Source: Capnocytophaga canimorsus
GTDB taxonomy: Bacteria; Bacteroidota; Bacteroidia; Flavobacteriales; Flavobacteriaceae
Length of the DNA: 64,000 bases
Direction: 5' to 3'
Assembly (NCBI RefSeq): GCF_002302565.1
Contig: NZ_CP022382.1
Location: forward strand, 1,311,001 to 1,375,000
The notes below the pieces were generated by a model. It was not told where the DNA came from. It searched no databases and saw only the letters and a program-made list of their open reading frames with translations. Position 1 is the first letter of the stretch, and each line of letters begins with the position of its first letter. Position numbers and translations under genes: made by a program. Positions 8,528 to 16,848 of this stretch are shown here, in pieces.

Positions 8528-9047
8528 AAGGATAAAGTAGAAAGGATAAAGTGAAAAGGAACAAGAAACAAGAACCAAGTGTGAGGGAAAAGGATAAAGT
8601 GAAAAGTATGAACAATCAATATGCAAGTGACAAGTATGAAAATTCTAGCTAGAAGCTTCATTTTTCAAGCTAAAAGCTCCGAAATTGAAGCTAAAAGCTA
8701 GAAACACTGAGCTAAAAGCTTAAAACATCTAGCCTAAAGCTTAAAAAACTTAACTCAAAGGTTAAAATTCTCAATAAAAAAGTAGAAATATTGAGCTAAA
8801 AGCTACAAATACCGAGTTTTGTGTTTGTCATACATAGCTTTTAGTCAATAGTCTGCGGTCAAGCTGAGCGAAGTCGAAGCTTTAAATAAATGAGATAGAA
8901 GCTAATCTACACACGTTAGCCAACAGTAATTAGCGAATAGCTAATCATCAAAACTATTTCTTATTCCTTTATACTTTATCCTTTTTACTTCACACTTATT
9001 ACTTGTTACTTGTTACTTTTCACTTTATCCTTTATCCTTTACACTTT
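8528..9047. repeat. Large imperfect inverted repeat framing a non-coding block
   Basis: The left arm (about 8528-8610) and right arm (about 8955-9047) are imperfect reverse complements of ~80 nt, built from words such as GGATAAAGTGAAAAG and ACAAGAAACAAG. The arms enclose a 21 bp tandem array, a GGTCAAGCTGAGCGAAGTCG sequence (8857-8878) and several GCTAAT/TTAGC words. No coding frame spans the block. It is the only gene-free stretch between the SPOR gene and topoisomerase IV. Confidence 0.75.
8648..8815. repeat. Eight-copy degenerate 21 bp tandem repeat
   Basis: Versions of GCTAAAAGCT begin at 8648, 8669, 8690, 8711, 8732, 8753, 8774 and 8795, exactly 21 bp apart, followed by an A-rich half that mostly ends in TGA, CGA or CTA. 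Copies six and seven are the most diverged. Stop codons occur in all frames, so it is not coding. Confidence 0.8.
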
Positions 9048-9083
9048 TTTTAATGTTTAAATCTTTTAGTTTTTTTAATGTTG

Positions 9084-9091
9084 TATCTTTG
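9084..9091 (+). promoter_or_regulatory. -7 promoter element of parC
   Basis: TATCTTTG matches TAnnTTTG. The start site near 9098 leaves a ~23 nt leader to the ATG at 9121 and argues against the TTG at 9109. Confidence 0.65.
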
Positions 9092-9120
9092 CTCACAAGT
9101 AAAAGCAATTGGGCAATCTG

Positions 9121-11721
9121 ATGGAAGAGAACACTACTCAAAATACACAAAACACAGGAGATAGCATCATTAAAATCACGGGAATGTACCAGAATTGGTT
9201 TCTGGATTATGCCTCGTATGTGATTTTGGAACGCGCGGTTCCTGCCATTGAAGACGGATTTAAACCCGTACAAAGGCGTATTATGCACGCTTTAAAGGAA
9301 TTAGACGATGGTCGCTACAATAAAGTTGCTAACGTTGTGGGGCATACAATGCAGTATCACCCTCACGGAGATGCCAGTATTGCTGACGCTATGGTGCAAA
9401 TTGGGCAAAAAGATTTACTTATTGACACGCAGGGAAACTGGGGAAACATTCTCACGGGCGACAATGCGGCGGCTTCCCGATACATTGAAGCGCGGCTCTC
9501 CAAGTTTGCTTTGGACGTGGTTTTCAGCCCCAAAGTAACCCAATGGCAAGCCAGCTATGACGGACGTAAAAAAGAGCCCGTTCACCTGCCTGTAAAATTT
9601 CCATTGCTGTTAGCACAAGGGGCTGAGGGAATTGCCGTTGGGCTTTCTACCAAAATTTTGCCTCATAATTTTGTGGAACTGCTCGATGCCTCGATAAAAT
9701 ATCTCAAAGGAAAGCCTTTTGAGCTGTATCCTGATTTTCCTACCGCAGGTATTATGGATGTAAGCGGGTATAACGATGGGCAACGTGGTGGTAAAATTAG
9801 GGTACGAGCCCGAATATCGCAGATGGATAAAAGTACGCTGGTCATTACCGAAATTCCGTTTTCAACCACCACCAACTCGCTGATTGATTCCATTTTAAAG
9901 GCTAATGAAAAAGGAAAAATCAAAATCAAAAAGGTAGATGACAATACAGCAGAAAATGTAGAAATTCTCATTCATTTGCCTTCAGGAATCTCTCCCGACA
10001 AAACCATTGATGCGCTTTATGCCTTTACCGCTTGTGAAACTTCGGTTTCGCCATTAGCTTGTATCATTGAAGATAATAAGCCGCTGTTTTTGAGCGTGAG
10101 CGAAATCCTAAAACGCTCTACCGACTACACCGTGGCGCTACTCAAAGCCGAATTGCAAATCGAGCTAGAAGAATTACAAGAAAAATGGCATTTTGCGTCT
10201 TTGGAAAAGATTTTTATCCGAGAGGAAATGTACATCGACTTTAAAAATTATTCCGACAAAGAAAGCCTATATAGTTATCTTTATGAACGTTTCGAGCCTT
10301 TCAAAAAAGATTTAATCCGCGAAATTACCGATGATGATTTACAGCGTTTGACACAAATCCCGATGATTCGAATCACCCGTTTCGACTCGTTCAAGGCAGA
10401 TGAAATAATGCTCAAAATTGAAGCGGATATTGCTGAGGTAAAAAATCATTTAGAAAACCTCATTGATTATGCTATCAATCACTTCAAACGCTTGAAAGAT
10501 ACTTACGGAAAAGGGCGTGAGCGAAAAACTGAAATTCGTCCGTTTGATGATATTGTAGCTACCAAAGTGGTTATTCGAAATATCAAATTATACGTAAACA
10601 AAGCGGAAGGTTTTGTGGGGACTTCGCTTAAAAAAGACGAATACGTAGGAGATTGCAGTGATATTGACGATGTTATCGCTTTTGCGGAAGACGGCACGAT
10701 GACCGTATTTAAAGTAACCGAAAAAACATATGTAAAAAAGAATCTTATTCACGTAGCGGTGTTTAAAAAAGACGACAAACGCACCATTTACAATATGATT
10801 TACAAAGATGGCACCACCGGATTTTCGTACATCAAACGCTTTAACGTAACGGCAATCACACGTGAAAAAGAATACGAACTTATCCCGAAACACAATGCTT
10901 CGAAAGTACTGTATTTCAGTGCAAATCCTAATGGTGAGGCAGAAATTGTAACCATCAATTTAAGACAAGCTGGTTCCATACGTAAGCTCAAATGGGATAT
11001 CAATTTTGCCGACACCCTCATTAAAAGTCGTTCGGCACGAGGCAATATGGTGTCCAAATTTGCCATAAAGCGCATTGAGCTTAAGGAGAAAGGGGTATCC
11101 ACGCTTAAGCCTCGTAAAATTTGGTTTGATGATATCGTACGTCGCCTCAATACAGATGAGCGGGGAACGTTGTTGGGAGCCTTTAAGGGCGATGACCGAT
11201 TGTTGCTTATATCCAAAGAAGGTTTGGTAAAGACGGTAATTCCTGATTTAAGTCTGCATTTTGATAACAATCTGCTGGTTATGGAGAAATGGCAACCCGA
11301 AAAGCCCATTTCAGCAATCTATTACGATGGCGAAAAAGACCGCTGTTTTGTAAAGCGTTTCGTGGTAGAAAACGAAAATAAAGAAGAGTTAATAATTACC
11401 GAACACCCCAAATCGGCATTGCTTTTCGTATCAACTCATTGGCGACCAATGGCAGAGGTAGTCTTTGCCAAAGAAAAAGGGAAAGACCCCAAAGAAAATG
11501 TTATCGTTAATTTGGAAGAATTCATCGCTATCAAAGGAATTAAGGCTTTAGGCAATCAGCTAAGCACCGATAAAGTAAGGGAAATCAAAGCCCTTGAGCC
11601 TTTGCCTTATGAGGAAGATGTACAGCAGGAGCCTTCGGAGGAAGAAATCGGTGATGAGCAATTTATACCATCAAGTCAAACTGAAAACGACCAGCAAACC
11701 TCCCTTGATTTGGGCATTTAA
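9121..11721 (+). CDS. parC: DNA topoisomerase IV subunit A
   Basis: An 866-residue type IIA topoisomerase subunit that cuts and rejoins DNA to separate daughter chromosomes, working with a ParE-type ATPase. Visible are the winged-helix segment YHPHGDASIADAMVQIGQ (quinolone-determining region) and the catalytic tyrosine in AASRYIEARLS (Tyr121 from this start). A beta-pinwheel C-terminal domain runs from ~500. The C-terminus is acidic. The ATG at 9121 fits the promoter. In related genomes parE often sits upstream, but here a repeat block and sensor kinase operon do, so the partner is encoded elsewhere. ParC rather than GyrA is favoured because the diverged GyrA box is not recognisable. Confidence 0.93.
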   Translation: MEENTTQNTQNTGDSIIKITGMYQNWFLDYASYVILERAVPAIEDGFKPVQRRIMHALKELDDGRYNKVANVVGHTMQYHPHGDASIADAMVQIGQKDLLIDTQGNWGNILTGDNAAASRYIEARLSKFALDVVFSPKVTQWQASYDGRKKEPVHLPVKFPLLLAQGAEGIAVGLSTKILPHNFVELLDASIKYLKGKPFELYPDFPTAGIMDVSGYNDGQRGGKIRVRARISQMDKSTLVITEIPFSTTTNSLIDSILKANEKGKIKIKKVDDNTAENVEILIHLPSGISPDKTIDALYAFTACETSVSPLACIIEDNKPLFLSVSEILKRSTDYTVALLKAELQIELEELQEKWHFASLEKIFIREEMYIDFKNYSDKESLYSYLYERFEPFKKDLIREITDDDLQRLTQIPMIRITRFDSFKADEIMLKIEADIAEVKNHLENLIDYAINHFKRLKDTYGKGRERKTEIRPFDDIVATKVVIRNIKLYVNKAEGFVGTSLKKDEYVGDCSDIDDVIAFAEDGTMTVFKVTEKTYVKKNLIHVAVFKKDDKRTIYNMIYKDGTTGFSYIKRFNVTAITREKEYELIPKHNASKVLYFSANPNGEAEIVTINLRQAGSIRKLKWDINFADTLIKSRSARGNMVSKFAIKRIELKEKGVSTLKPRKIWFDDIVRRLNTDERGTLLGAFKGDDRLLLISKEGLVKTVIPDLSLHFDNNLLVMEKWQPEKPISAIYYDGEKDRCFVKRFVVENENKEELIITEHPKSALLFVSTHWRPMAEVVFAKEKGKDPKENVIVNLEEFIAIKGIKALGNQLSTDKVREIKALEPLPYEEDVQQEPSEEEIGDEQFIPSSQTENDQQTSLDLGI

Positions 11722-11744
11722 AAACAATTTCGAAATAAAAACAT

Positions 11745-11752
11745 TACCTTTG
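11745..11752 (+). promoter_or_regulatory. -7 promoter element of tpiA
   Basis: TACCTTTG lies 41 nt before the tpiA start codon and 23 nt after the parC stop, giving tpiA its own start. Confidence 0.65.
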
Positions 11753-11792
11753 TACCTATCAGAAACCGACAAATTCAAAAAATAATTTCAAT

Positions 11793-12542
11793 ATGAGAAA
11801 AAAAATTGTAGCAGGAAATTGGAAAATGAACAATGACCTGAAAAAATCAACAGAATTGATAGCTGATTTATTAAAAAAATTACCTAAAACAGAAGCAGAA
11901 GTGATGGTAGCTCCTACTTTTGTGAATTTAATTCCCGCAACTGAAGCCGCAAAAGGAACTGCTGTTGAAGTGATTGCTCAAAATATGCATTTTGCTGAAA
12001 ACGGAGCTTACACAGGTGAAATTTCAGCTGAAATGTTAAAAAGCATAGGCGTAAAAACTGTAATTTTAGGACATTCGGAGCGTCGTGCTTATTTTAACGA
12101 AACTGACGAGTCATTGGCTAAAAAGGCAGACACAGCCTTGAAACACAATATCCGAATGGTATTTTGTATCGGAGAAGAATTAGCAGATAGAAAAGCAAAT
12201 AATCATTTTAAAGTAGTTGAAAATCAGATTAAAAACGGATTGTTCCATTTGTCTGCCGACGCGTGGAAAAATGTCGTTTTAGCCTACGAACCTGTTTGGG
12301 CAATCGGAACGGGTGAAACCGCTTCACCTGAACAAGCTCAGGAAATGCACGCATTTATTCGTAAAACACTCGCTGATAAATACGGAAAAGAAGTAGCCGA
12401 CAGCGTTTCAATTCTTTACGGAGGTAGCGTAAAACCTGATAATGCCAAAGAAATTTTTGCAAAAGCAGATGTTGATGGTGGACTCATTGGAGGAGCGTCA
12501 CTCAAAGCCGATGATTTTATTGCAATTATTAACGGAATTTAA
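11793..12542 (+). CDS. tpiA: Triosephosphate isomerase
   Basis: A 249-residue TIM-barrel enzyme interconverting dihydroxyacetone phosphate and glyceraldehyde 3-phosphate in glycolysis. The N-terminal GNWKMN (Asn, Lys), catalytic His in LGHSERR (~96), catalytic Glu in AYEPVWAIGTG (~168), and phosphate loop YGGSVKPDN and GGLIGGASL are all intact. Length is normal for the family. It has its own promoter and is separated from hemE by a repeat hairpin. Confidence 0.98.
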   Translation: MRKKIVAGNWKMNNDLKKSTELIADLLKKLPKTEAEVMVAPTFVNLIPATEAAKGTAVEVIAQNMHFAENGAYTGEISAEMLKSIGVKTVILGHSERRAYFNETDESLAKKADTALKHNIRMVFCIGEELADRKANNHFKVVENQIKNGLFHLSADAWKNVVLAYEPVWAIGTGETASPEQAQEMHAFIRKTLADKYGKEVADSVSILYGGSVKPDNAKEIFAKADVDGGLIGGASLKADDFIAIINGI

Positions 12543-12550
12543 TTCATAGC

Positions 12551-12620
12551 AGTTAGTGATTAGTGGTTAGTTATTCAGTAATTGTACTAACCACTGATTA
12601 CTAATCACTAAGCACTAACA
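12551..12620. repeat. Hairpin-forming repeat of GTTAGTG/TTAGT words
   Basis: The left arm (12551-12571) and the right arm (12586-12619) are imperfect reverse complements composed of repeated TTAGTG words. It fills the whole gap between tpiA and hemE, ending two bases before the hemE start codon, so it would be at the 5' end or in the leader of any hemE message. Confidence 0.65.
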
Positions 12621-12621
12621 A

Positions 12622-13650
12622 ATGTTACAAAACGATTTATTTTTAAGAGCCTTGAATGGCGAAACTGTCGAGCGTCCGCCAGTTTGGATGATGCGTCAAG
12701 CGGGTAGATATTTGCCAGAATTTAGGGCTTTACGCGATAAATATGATTTCTTTACGCGTTGCCGAGTTCCTGAATTAGCGGCGGAAATCACAGTGCAACC
12801 CATTGATATTGTGGGTACTGATGCTGCTATTTTGTTTTCAGATATTTTGGTTGTTCCACAAGCGATGAATATTGAGGTGGAAATGAAATCGGGGGTAGGA
12901 CCTTGGCTTCCTAATCCGATTCGTTCTGCTAAAGACGTTGAAAATGTGATAGTTCCCGATATTCACGAAACTTTAGGATACGTGATGGAGGGCATTAAGC
13001 TTACCAAACAAATGCTTGATAATCGTGTGCCTCTTATTGGGTTTGCAGGGTCTCCTTGGACGATTTTCTGTTATGCCGTAGAAGGGAAAGGTTCGCGTGA
13101 CTTCAACATTGCCAAGGAGTTATGTTTTACAGATTCACAAACAGCACACAAATTGTTACAAAAAATTACGGATACGACCATTTTGTATCTGAAAGAAAAA
13201 GTGAAAGCAGGAGTTGATGCGGTACAAATTTTCGATAGTTGGGGGGGTGTGCTTTCACCTCTTGATTATCAGGAATTTTCTTGGAAATATATCAATCAAA
13301 TTGTGGAAGCATTGGCGCCACTTACTAAAGTAATTGTTTTCGGGAAAGGCTGTTGGTTTGCCCTTGCTGAAATGGCAAAATCGAAAGCTTCTGCCCTTGG
13401 TGTGGATTGGACGTGTACTCCGAAAATAGCTCGAGAACTTACGGGAGGTAAAATCACGTTGCAAGGAAATTTTGACCCTTCACGATTACTCTCTCCACCT
13501 TCGGAAATCAAAAGAATGGTACATCAAATGATTGATGATTTTGGGAAAGACAATTACATCGTCAATTTAGGACACGGAATTCTACCAAACATTCCTGTTG
13601 AAAACGCAAAAGCTTTTGTCGAGGCGGTAAAATCGTATCCAAATCGATAA
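12622..13650 (+). CDS. hemE: Uroporphyrinogen decarboxylase
   Basis: HemE (342 aa) removes the four acetate carboxyls of uroporphyrinogen III to give coproporphyrinogen III. The signature [21 protein letters not shown] region is at ~18-38, with the catalytic Asp in [10 protein letters not shown] (~71) and a GKGC/GNFDPS C-terminal substrate region. Length is normal. Although hemH-hemG are only 6.5 kb away, hemE is a separate unit behind tpiA. No TAnnTTTG box is visible in the repeat-filled gap, so it may be read from tpiA. Confidence 0.97.
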   Translation: MLQNDLFLRALNGETVERPPVWMMRQAGRYLPEFRALRDKYDFFTRCRVPELAAEITVQPIDIVGTDAAILFSDILVVPQAMNIEVEMKSGVGPWLPNPIRSAKDVENVIVPDIHETLGYVMEGIKLTKQMLDNRVPLIGFAGSPWTIFCYAVEGKGSRDFNIAKELCFTDSQTAHKLLQKITDTTILYLKEKVKAGVDAVQIFDSWGGVLSPLDYQEFSWKYINQIVEALAPLTKVIVFGKGCWFALAEMAKSKASALGVDWTCTPKIARELTGGKITLQGNFDPSRLLSPPSEIKRMVHQMIDDFGKDNYIVNLGHGILPNIPVENAKAFVEAVKSYPNR

Positions 13651-13780
13651 AAGAAGCTGCTTTTTGTCATAAATCGTACCTCAAGCTTTTGTACAGCTAA
13701 TGTTTTGATAACAAATAGATTTTGTTTTTTAAATTCCTGCTAAAAAAAGAATCAAAAGTGGTAGGTATTAAAAAAAAATG

Positions 13781-13788
13781 TATATTTG
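13781..13788 (+). promoter_or_regulatory. -7 promoter element of greA-HIT
   Basis: TATATTTG lies 55 nt before greA and predicts transcription from about 13794, exactly at the base of the following hairpin. Confidence 0.7.
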
Positions 13789-13794
13789 CAACCA

Positions 13795-13820
13795 AATCCT
13801 CATAAGTGATGAGGATTTTT
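13795..13820 (+). promoter_or_regulatory. Hairpin with T-run at the 5' end of the greA message
   Basis: A perfect 9 bp stem (13795-13803 with 13809-13817) and 5 nt loop end in TTTTT. Its position at the predicted transcript start makes it either a very early attenuator or a 5' stabilising structure. Confidence 0.6.
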
Positions 13821-13842
13821 CTATTTTTTAAAACAGACCATT

Positions 13843-14316
13843 ATGAGTAAAGTATCTTATTATACCGCTGAAGGATTAAAAAAATTGAAAGATGAGCTCA
13901 ATCAGCTCAAGGATGTGGAGCGCCCCAGAGCTTCACAGGCCATAGCTGAGGCTCGTGATAAAGGCGATTTATCAGAAAATGCTGAATATGATGCCGCTAA
14001 GGAAGCGCAGGGATTGTTGGAAATGAAAATTGCTAAAATGGAAGCGCTTTTAGCAAATGCACGTCTGATTGACGAGTCACAGTTGGATACCTCCAAAGTA
14101 CTTGTGTTATCTACCGTAAAAATCAAAAATTTAGCTAACAATATGCAGATGACCTATACCTTGGTTGCCGAGAGTGAAGCCGACCTAAAATCGGGTAAAA
14201 TTTCGGTAAGTTCTCCTATTGGTAAAGGATTGTTAGGTAAATCAAAAGGCGAAATTGCTGAAATTAAGGTACCTAATGGCACTTTAAAAATGGAAATTTT
14301 AGAAATAACACGCTAG
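13843..14316 (+). CDS. greA: Transcription elongation factor GreA
   Basis: GreA (157 aa) enters the secondary channel of RNA polymerase and stimulates cleavage of backtracked RNA. The N-terminal coiled coil holds the invariant tip sequence DKGDLSENAEYDAAKEAQ (acidic Asp/Glu pair), and the C-terminal FKBP-like domain contains SSPIGKGLLGKSKGE. Length is normal. The HIT gene follows 23 nt later in one transcript. Confidence 0.97.
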   Translation: MSKVSYYTAEGLKKLKDELNQLKDVERPRASQAIAEARDKGDLSENAEYDAAKEAQGLLEMKIAKMEALLANARLIDESQLDTSKVLVLSTVKIKNLANNMQMTYTLVAESEADLKSGKISVSSPIGKGLLGKSKGEIAEIKVPNGTLKMEILEITR

Positions 14317-14339
14317 TAGAATTTAAAAATCATAACCCT

Positions 14340-14729
14340 ATGGCTACCATTTTTACTAAGATTATTAAGGGTGAAATTCCAGCTTATAAAGTAGTTGAAA
14401 ACGATAATTTTATTGCCTTTTTGGATATTAACCCTAATGCCGTGGGGCATACTTTGTGTGTACCTAAAAAAGAGGTAGATAAGCTATTCGATTTAGATGA
14501 GCAAACTTATACGGATTTGATGATTTTTTCGCGTAAAGTGGCCTTTGCATTAGCCAAGGTTGTTCCTTGCAATCGTGTGGGAGTGAGCGTAATTGGGTTG
14601 GAAGTACCTCACGTACACGTGCATTTGATTCCTATAAACGAAATGAAAGAAATGACCTTTAATCATAAGGTAAAATTGACTCACGATGAATTTTTACAAT
14701 TGGCAGAAAAAATAAAAGAGGCGTTTTAA
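14340..14729 (+). CDS. HIT-family nucleotide hydrolase/transferase
   Basis: A 129-residue histidine-triad protein of the Hint/Fhit superfamily that hydrolyses adenosine phosphoramidates or related nucleotides. The triad HVHVHLIP is at ~98-105; the upstream part ATIFTKIIKGEIPAYKVVEND is typical of bacterial Hint. Position 23 nt after greA with a terminator immediately behind defines a two-gene operon. The natural substrate is not known for this group. Confidence 0.93.
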   Translation: MATIFTKIIKGEIPAYKVVENDNFIAFLDINPNAVGHTLCVPKKEVDKLFDLDEQTYTDLMIFSRKVAFALAKVVPCNRVGVSVIGLEVPHVHVHLIPINEMKEMTFNHKVKLTHDEFLQLAEKIKEAF

Positions 14730-14745
14730 AACGCCTCTTTTATTT
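14714..14745 (+). terminator. Terminator overlapping the HIT stop codon
   Basis: A perfect 28 nt palindrome (14714-14741) contains the TAA stop codon in its loop and is followed by TTTTTA. The structure can also work on the other strand and would end the toxin remnant transcript. Confidence 0.85.
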
Positions 14746-14796
14746 TTAGCTACTTTCTTTCTTTTATAAGTTTTGGAAAAAAATTTGGTAGTGTTT

Positions 14797-14919
14797 TCAA
14801 AAGTATGATAGGATAATATTGGGAAAAATATCTTTTATATTTTTGAGCAATTCCTTACAATAAGAAATATATTCTCGTGCGGTGAGTTCTCTAAAATTAA
14901 GTCTTGTTATTATTTCCAT
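14797..14919 (-). pseudogene. Truncated immunity-protein remnant
   Basis: A 40-codon frame starting at the ATG at 14919 (MEIITRLNFRELTAREYISY..) overlaps the stop codon of the toxin remnant by one base (TAATG). That coupling is typical of toxin-immunity pairs. It stops early at 14797 and looks like the first part of an immunity protein; Imm52 would be a plausible family because it accompanies this toxin type, but I cannot prove it from 40 residues. Confidence 0.5.
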
Positions 14920-15193
14920 TATGTTACGATTTTTTCTATAAATTCTACTTCTATATCTATACCTTTTTCTCGAATAATTTTTCTAAATACTTAGCATTCT
15001 TCCTATCCGAAACTATTCATTTTAGTTTAGAAGGAGGATTTGTGTTTTGGGTTATATCCAAATCTTTTTTAGCATTTTCTAACATTTGTTCTCGTCGTCT
15101 TTTTGCCCAATTACTTTCTCCCTTAGGAGGCTATTTATCCCAATCTTTGGCATCGATAAGCGTATTGGTTTCAGGCTCGTAGCCATCAAATTT
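14919..15193 (-). pseudogene. Decayed C-terminal toxin domain, Tox-REase-5-like
   Basis: The minus strand encodes KFDGYEPETNTLIDAKDWDK, then (after a stop) PPKGESNWAKRRREQMLENA, then (after another stop) IVSDRKNAKYLEKLFEK, and after a frameshift GIDIEVEFIEKIVT and a TAA. This order matches the restriction-endonuclease-fold toxin 5 domain found at the C-terminus of polymorphic toxins, with the nuclease signature in LIDAKDW. Both in-frame stops sit where the family has Trp (TGG to TAG and TGG to TGA). About 95 codons of homology are left; any N-terminal part and delivery domain are missing. The family match is from memory. Confidence 0.65.
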
Positions 15194-15299
15194 TTTCTTG
15201 CCATTTTATCTGTTTTTTGGTTTGTTGATGTTGTTTTGGTGGGTGCTTTTGTAGATTCTTAATAATTTAAAAAACTCGCCATAAAATAGAAAGTTTTCA

Positions 15300-15716
15300 T
15301 TATAAAACATCTATACTTAAACCATCTTCTAACTCAATAGCAGTCTTTAAAGCCTTCTCTAACACATCAATCAAATTTTTACCATCGCTGGTAACAAAAT
15401 ATTCTGCCATATTGGTAATTTCTTCGCTGATGTCATTACCCCAAGGCGGAGATAAAGACAAGTCTTCAAAATCCCAAACAACCTCTGTTGGAGGAAGTTT
15501 GGCTAACGCTTCTTTGATTTGTTGCAATTCTTTTTGAGCTTGTGGAGTATTTTCTTTTTCTAATCGCCCATTATACAATTCATTCATTATCAACGGATAT
15601 TTACTTCCCCAAAAAGAATCTTCCAACTTAATATAAATCGTTGAAAAAAAACTATTGAGGAAATCTCCCGAACCTATTAGATAAAAACAAGGGTCTACAT
15701 AAAAACCTACTGCCAT
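15300..15716 (-). CDS. Imm70-like immunity protein
   Basis: A 138-residue soluble protein that I recognise as similar to the Imm70 family: MAVGFYVDPCFYLIGSGDFL start, SFFSTIYIKLED, WGSKYPLIMNELYNGRL, VVWDFEDLSLSPPWG and ending in NYFVTSDGK-type sequence (here EYFVTSDGKN). Imm70 members neutralise polymorphic toxins by unknown or nuclease-related contacts. The frame is intact. It lies directly upstream of the toxin remnant on the same strand, fitting an orphan immunity gene kept for protection after loss of the toxin. Confidence 0.7.
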   Translation of the reverse strand: MAVGFYVDPCFYLIGSGDFLNSFFSTIYIKLEDSFWGSKYPLIMNELYNGRLEKENTPQAQKELQQIKEALAKLPPTEVVWDFEDLSLSPPWGNDISEEITNMAEYFVTSDGKNLIDVLEKALKTAIELEDGLSIDVL

Positions 15717-15791
15717 AAGTTTATATTTTTTAATAAGTTAAAAATTTGATTTCTATTTTTTTATTTTGAACATTTTTGTCTCCGTTTATTT

Positions 15792-16652
15792 TTACTCCAA
15801 ATTGTATATATTCATTATTTTGTTAAAGATGTCATCATCAAATCTTATATTGGGATAATTATTAGGTAACTGATTATGTGGCAAATTCATAAGTGAATGT
15901 GAAAACACTTTCGGATTTGACAATCCGTTGATATGACGATATTGCAACCACACCAAAATTTCATAAGCATAAATATACTCGTGAGCTTTGCAAAATTGCA
16001 ACGACATCATATCTGATTGATTTTTAGGCTCTGATTGTAAAATATGATATTGAGCCATTTGAGAAATTAATTCTTGTACCAAATCAACATCTGAGCTGTT
16101 TTTGTGTAAAAGAACTTCCTCATAAATGCCCATATTTTTAGGAATATGATACTTTGAATAATCTACCTCAAGTCCAAAACAATCGTTTAACAATTTTAAA
16201 ATAAACCAAGCCACTGGCTTATAATCTACTCCACCCTTCAAAAGGTTGGTATCTAAATGAAAATTAACGATTTGTACAAGTTCCTTTGTTTTCTCTATTT
16301 GATTCATTATGAAAACATTGGCTATCCAATACAAATATAAGTCAAAAGCAATAACTGGCGGATTATTCTTATACTTATTAGCGGTTTTATCGGCCATTTT
16401 TATGATATAATAACCATTTTCTGCTATTTTTTCTCGGAAAATCAGCGTGTTATTGATAAGTGATTGATAAATAAAATTTCGGCTATACCAAGTATCCAAA
16501 TATTCATATTGCCGAAAAATGGTTTTGAGTTTATTCTCACAAAAAAGCGTTTGAATTTTTTGAATAATTTGATTAAAATTTTCGTCTTCACTGGTTGGTT
16601 TTTCAATCCAATGGCTTAATTCTTCAATGGTTGTTTTTACTAAATGTTGCAT
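15792..16652 (-). CDS. Uncharacterised helical protein in the toxin-immunity patch
   Basis: A 286-residue, mostly helical, soluble protein with no signal peptide; residues ~110-125 (IAFDLYLYWIANVFIM) are hydrophobic but broken. I recognise no family. Being first in a row with an Imm70-like gene and a toxin remnant, it is most likely another immunity-type protein, which is inference from context. It is AT-rich like its neighbours in the patch. The gap of 75 nt to Imm70 shows no terminator. Confidence 0.6.
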   Translation of the reverse strand: MQHLVKTTIEELSHWIEKPTSEDENFNQIIQKIQTLFCENKLKTIFRQYEYLDTWYSRNFIYQSLINNTLIFREKIAENGYYIIKMADKTANKYKNNPPVIAFDLYLYWIANVFIMNQIEKTKELVQIVNFHLDTNLLKGGVDYKPVAWFILKLLNDCFGLEVDYSKYHIPKNMGIYEEVLLHKNSSDVDLVQELISQMAQYHILQSEPKNQSDMMSLQFCKAHEYIYAYEILVWLQYRHINGLSNPKVFSHSLMNLPHNQLPNNYPNIRFDDDIFNKIMNIYNLE

Positions 16653-16725
16653 AATTATTTACCAATTTAAAATTTCAGGTTTTAGAGATATAAGTTTCTT
16701 TGAGTCACTGCAATTCATTTGTAGT

Positions 16726-16765
16726 AAAAACCCTCGATTTTCGGCAAAAAGCCGAAAATCGAGGG
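16726..16765 (-). terminator. Terminator behind lon
   Basis: A perfect 15 bp stem (16731-16745 with 16751-16765) with an AAAAA loop is followed on the minus strand by TTTTTAC. It lies 84 nt after the lon stop codon. Confidence 0.85.
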
Positions 16766-16848
16766 AGAGTACTTGTCATAGGTATATAAAATATTTATAT
16801 GAATTACAAGAATTTATGAAACTTAAAAAAACGCGTATTTCAAGAAAA

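Noticed and set aside
8648-8815. CRISPR array
   Set aside because: Units are adjacent without unique spacers, the repeats are degenerate and no cas genes are near.
10800-11309. 169-codon minus-strand frame within parC
   Set aside because: Shadow of a well-supported gene; composition and lack of start context are not gene-like.
14904-15182. 92-codon plus-strand frame
   Set aside because: It is antisense to the toxin remnant, which shows real similarity on the minus strand; the plus product is a Phe/Tyr-rich artefact.
14960-15193. Recoding of stop codons as tryptophan in the toxin remnant
   Set aside because: Both stops fall on Trp sites, but a frameshift is also present and no other gene in the window uses TGA or TAG as sense, so plain decay is simpler.
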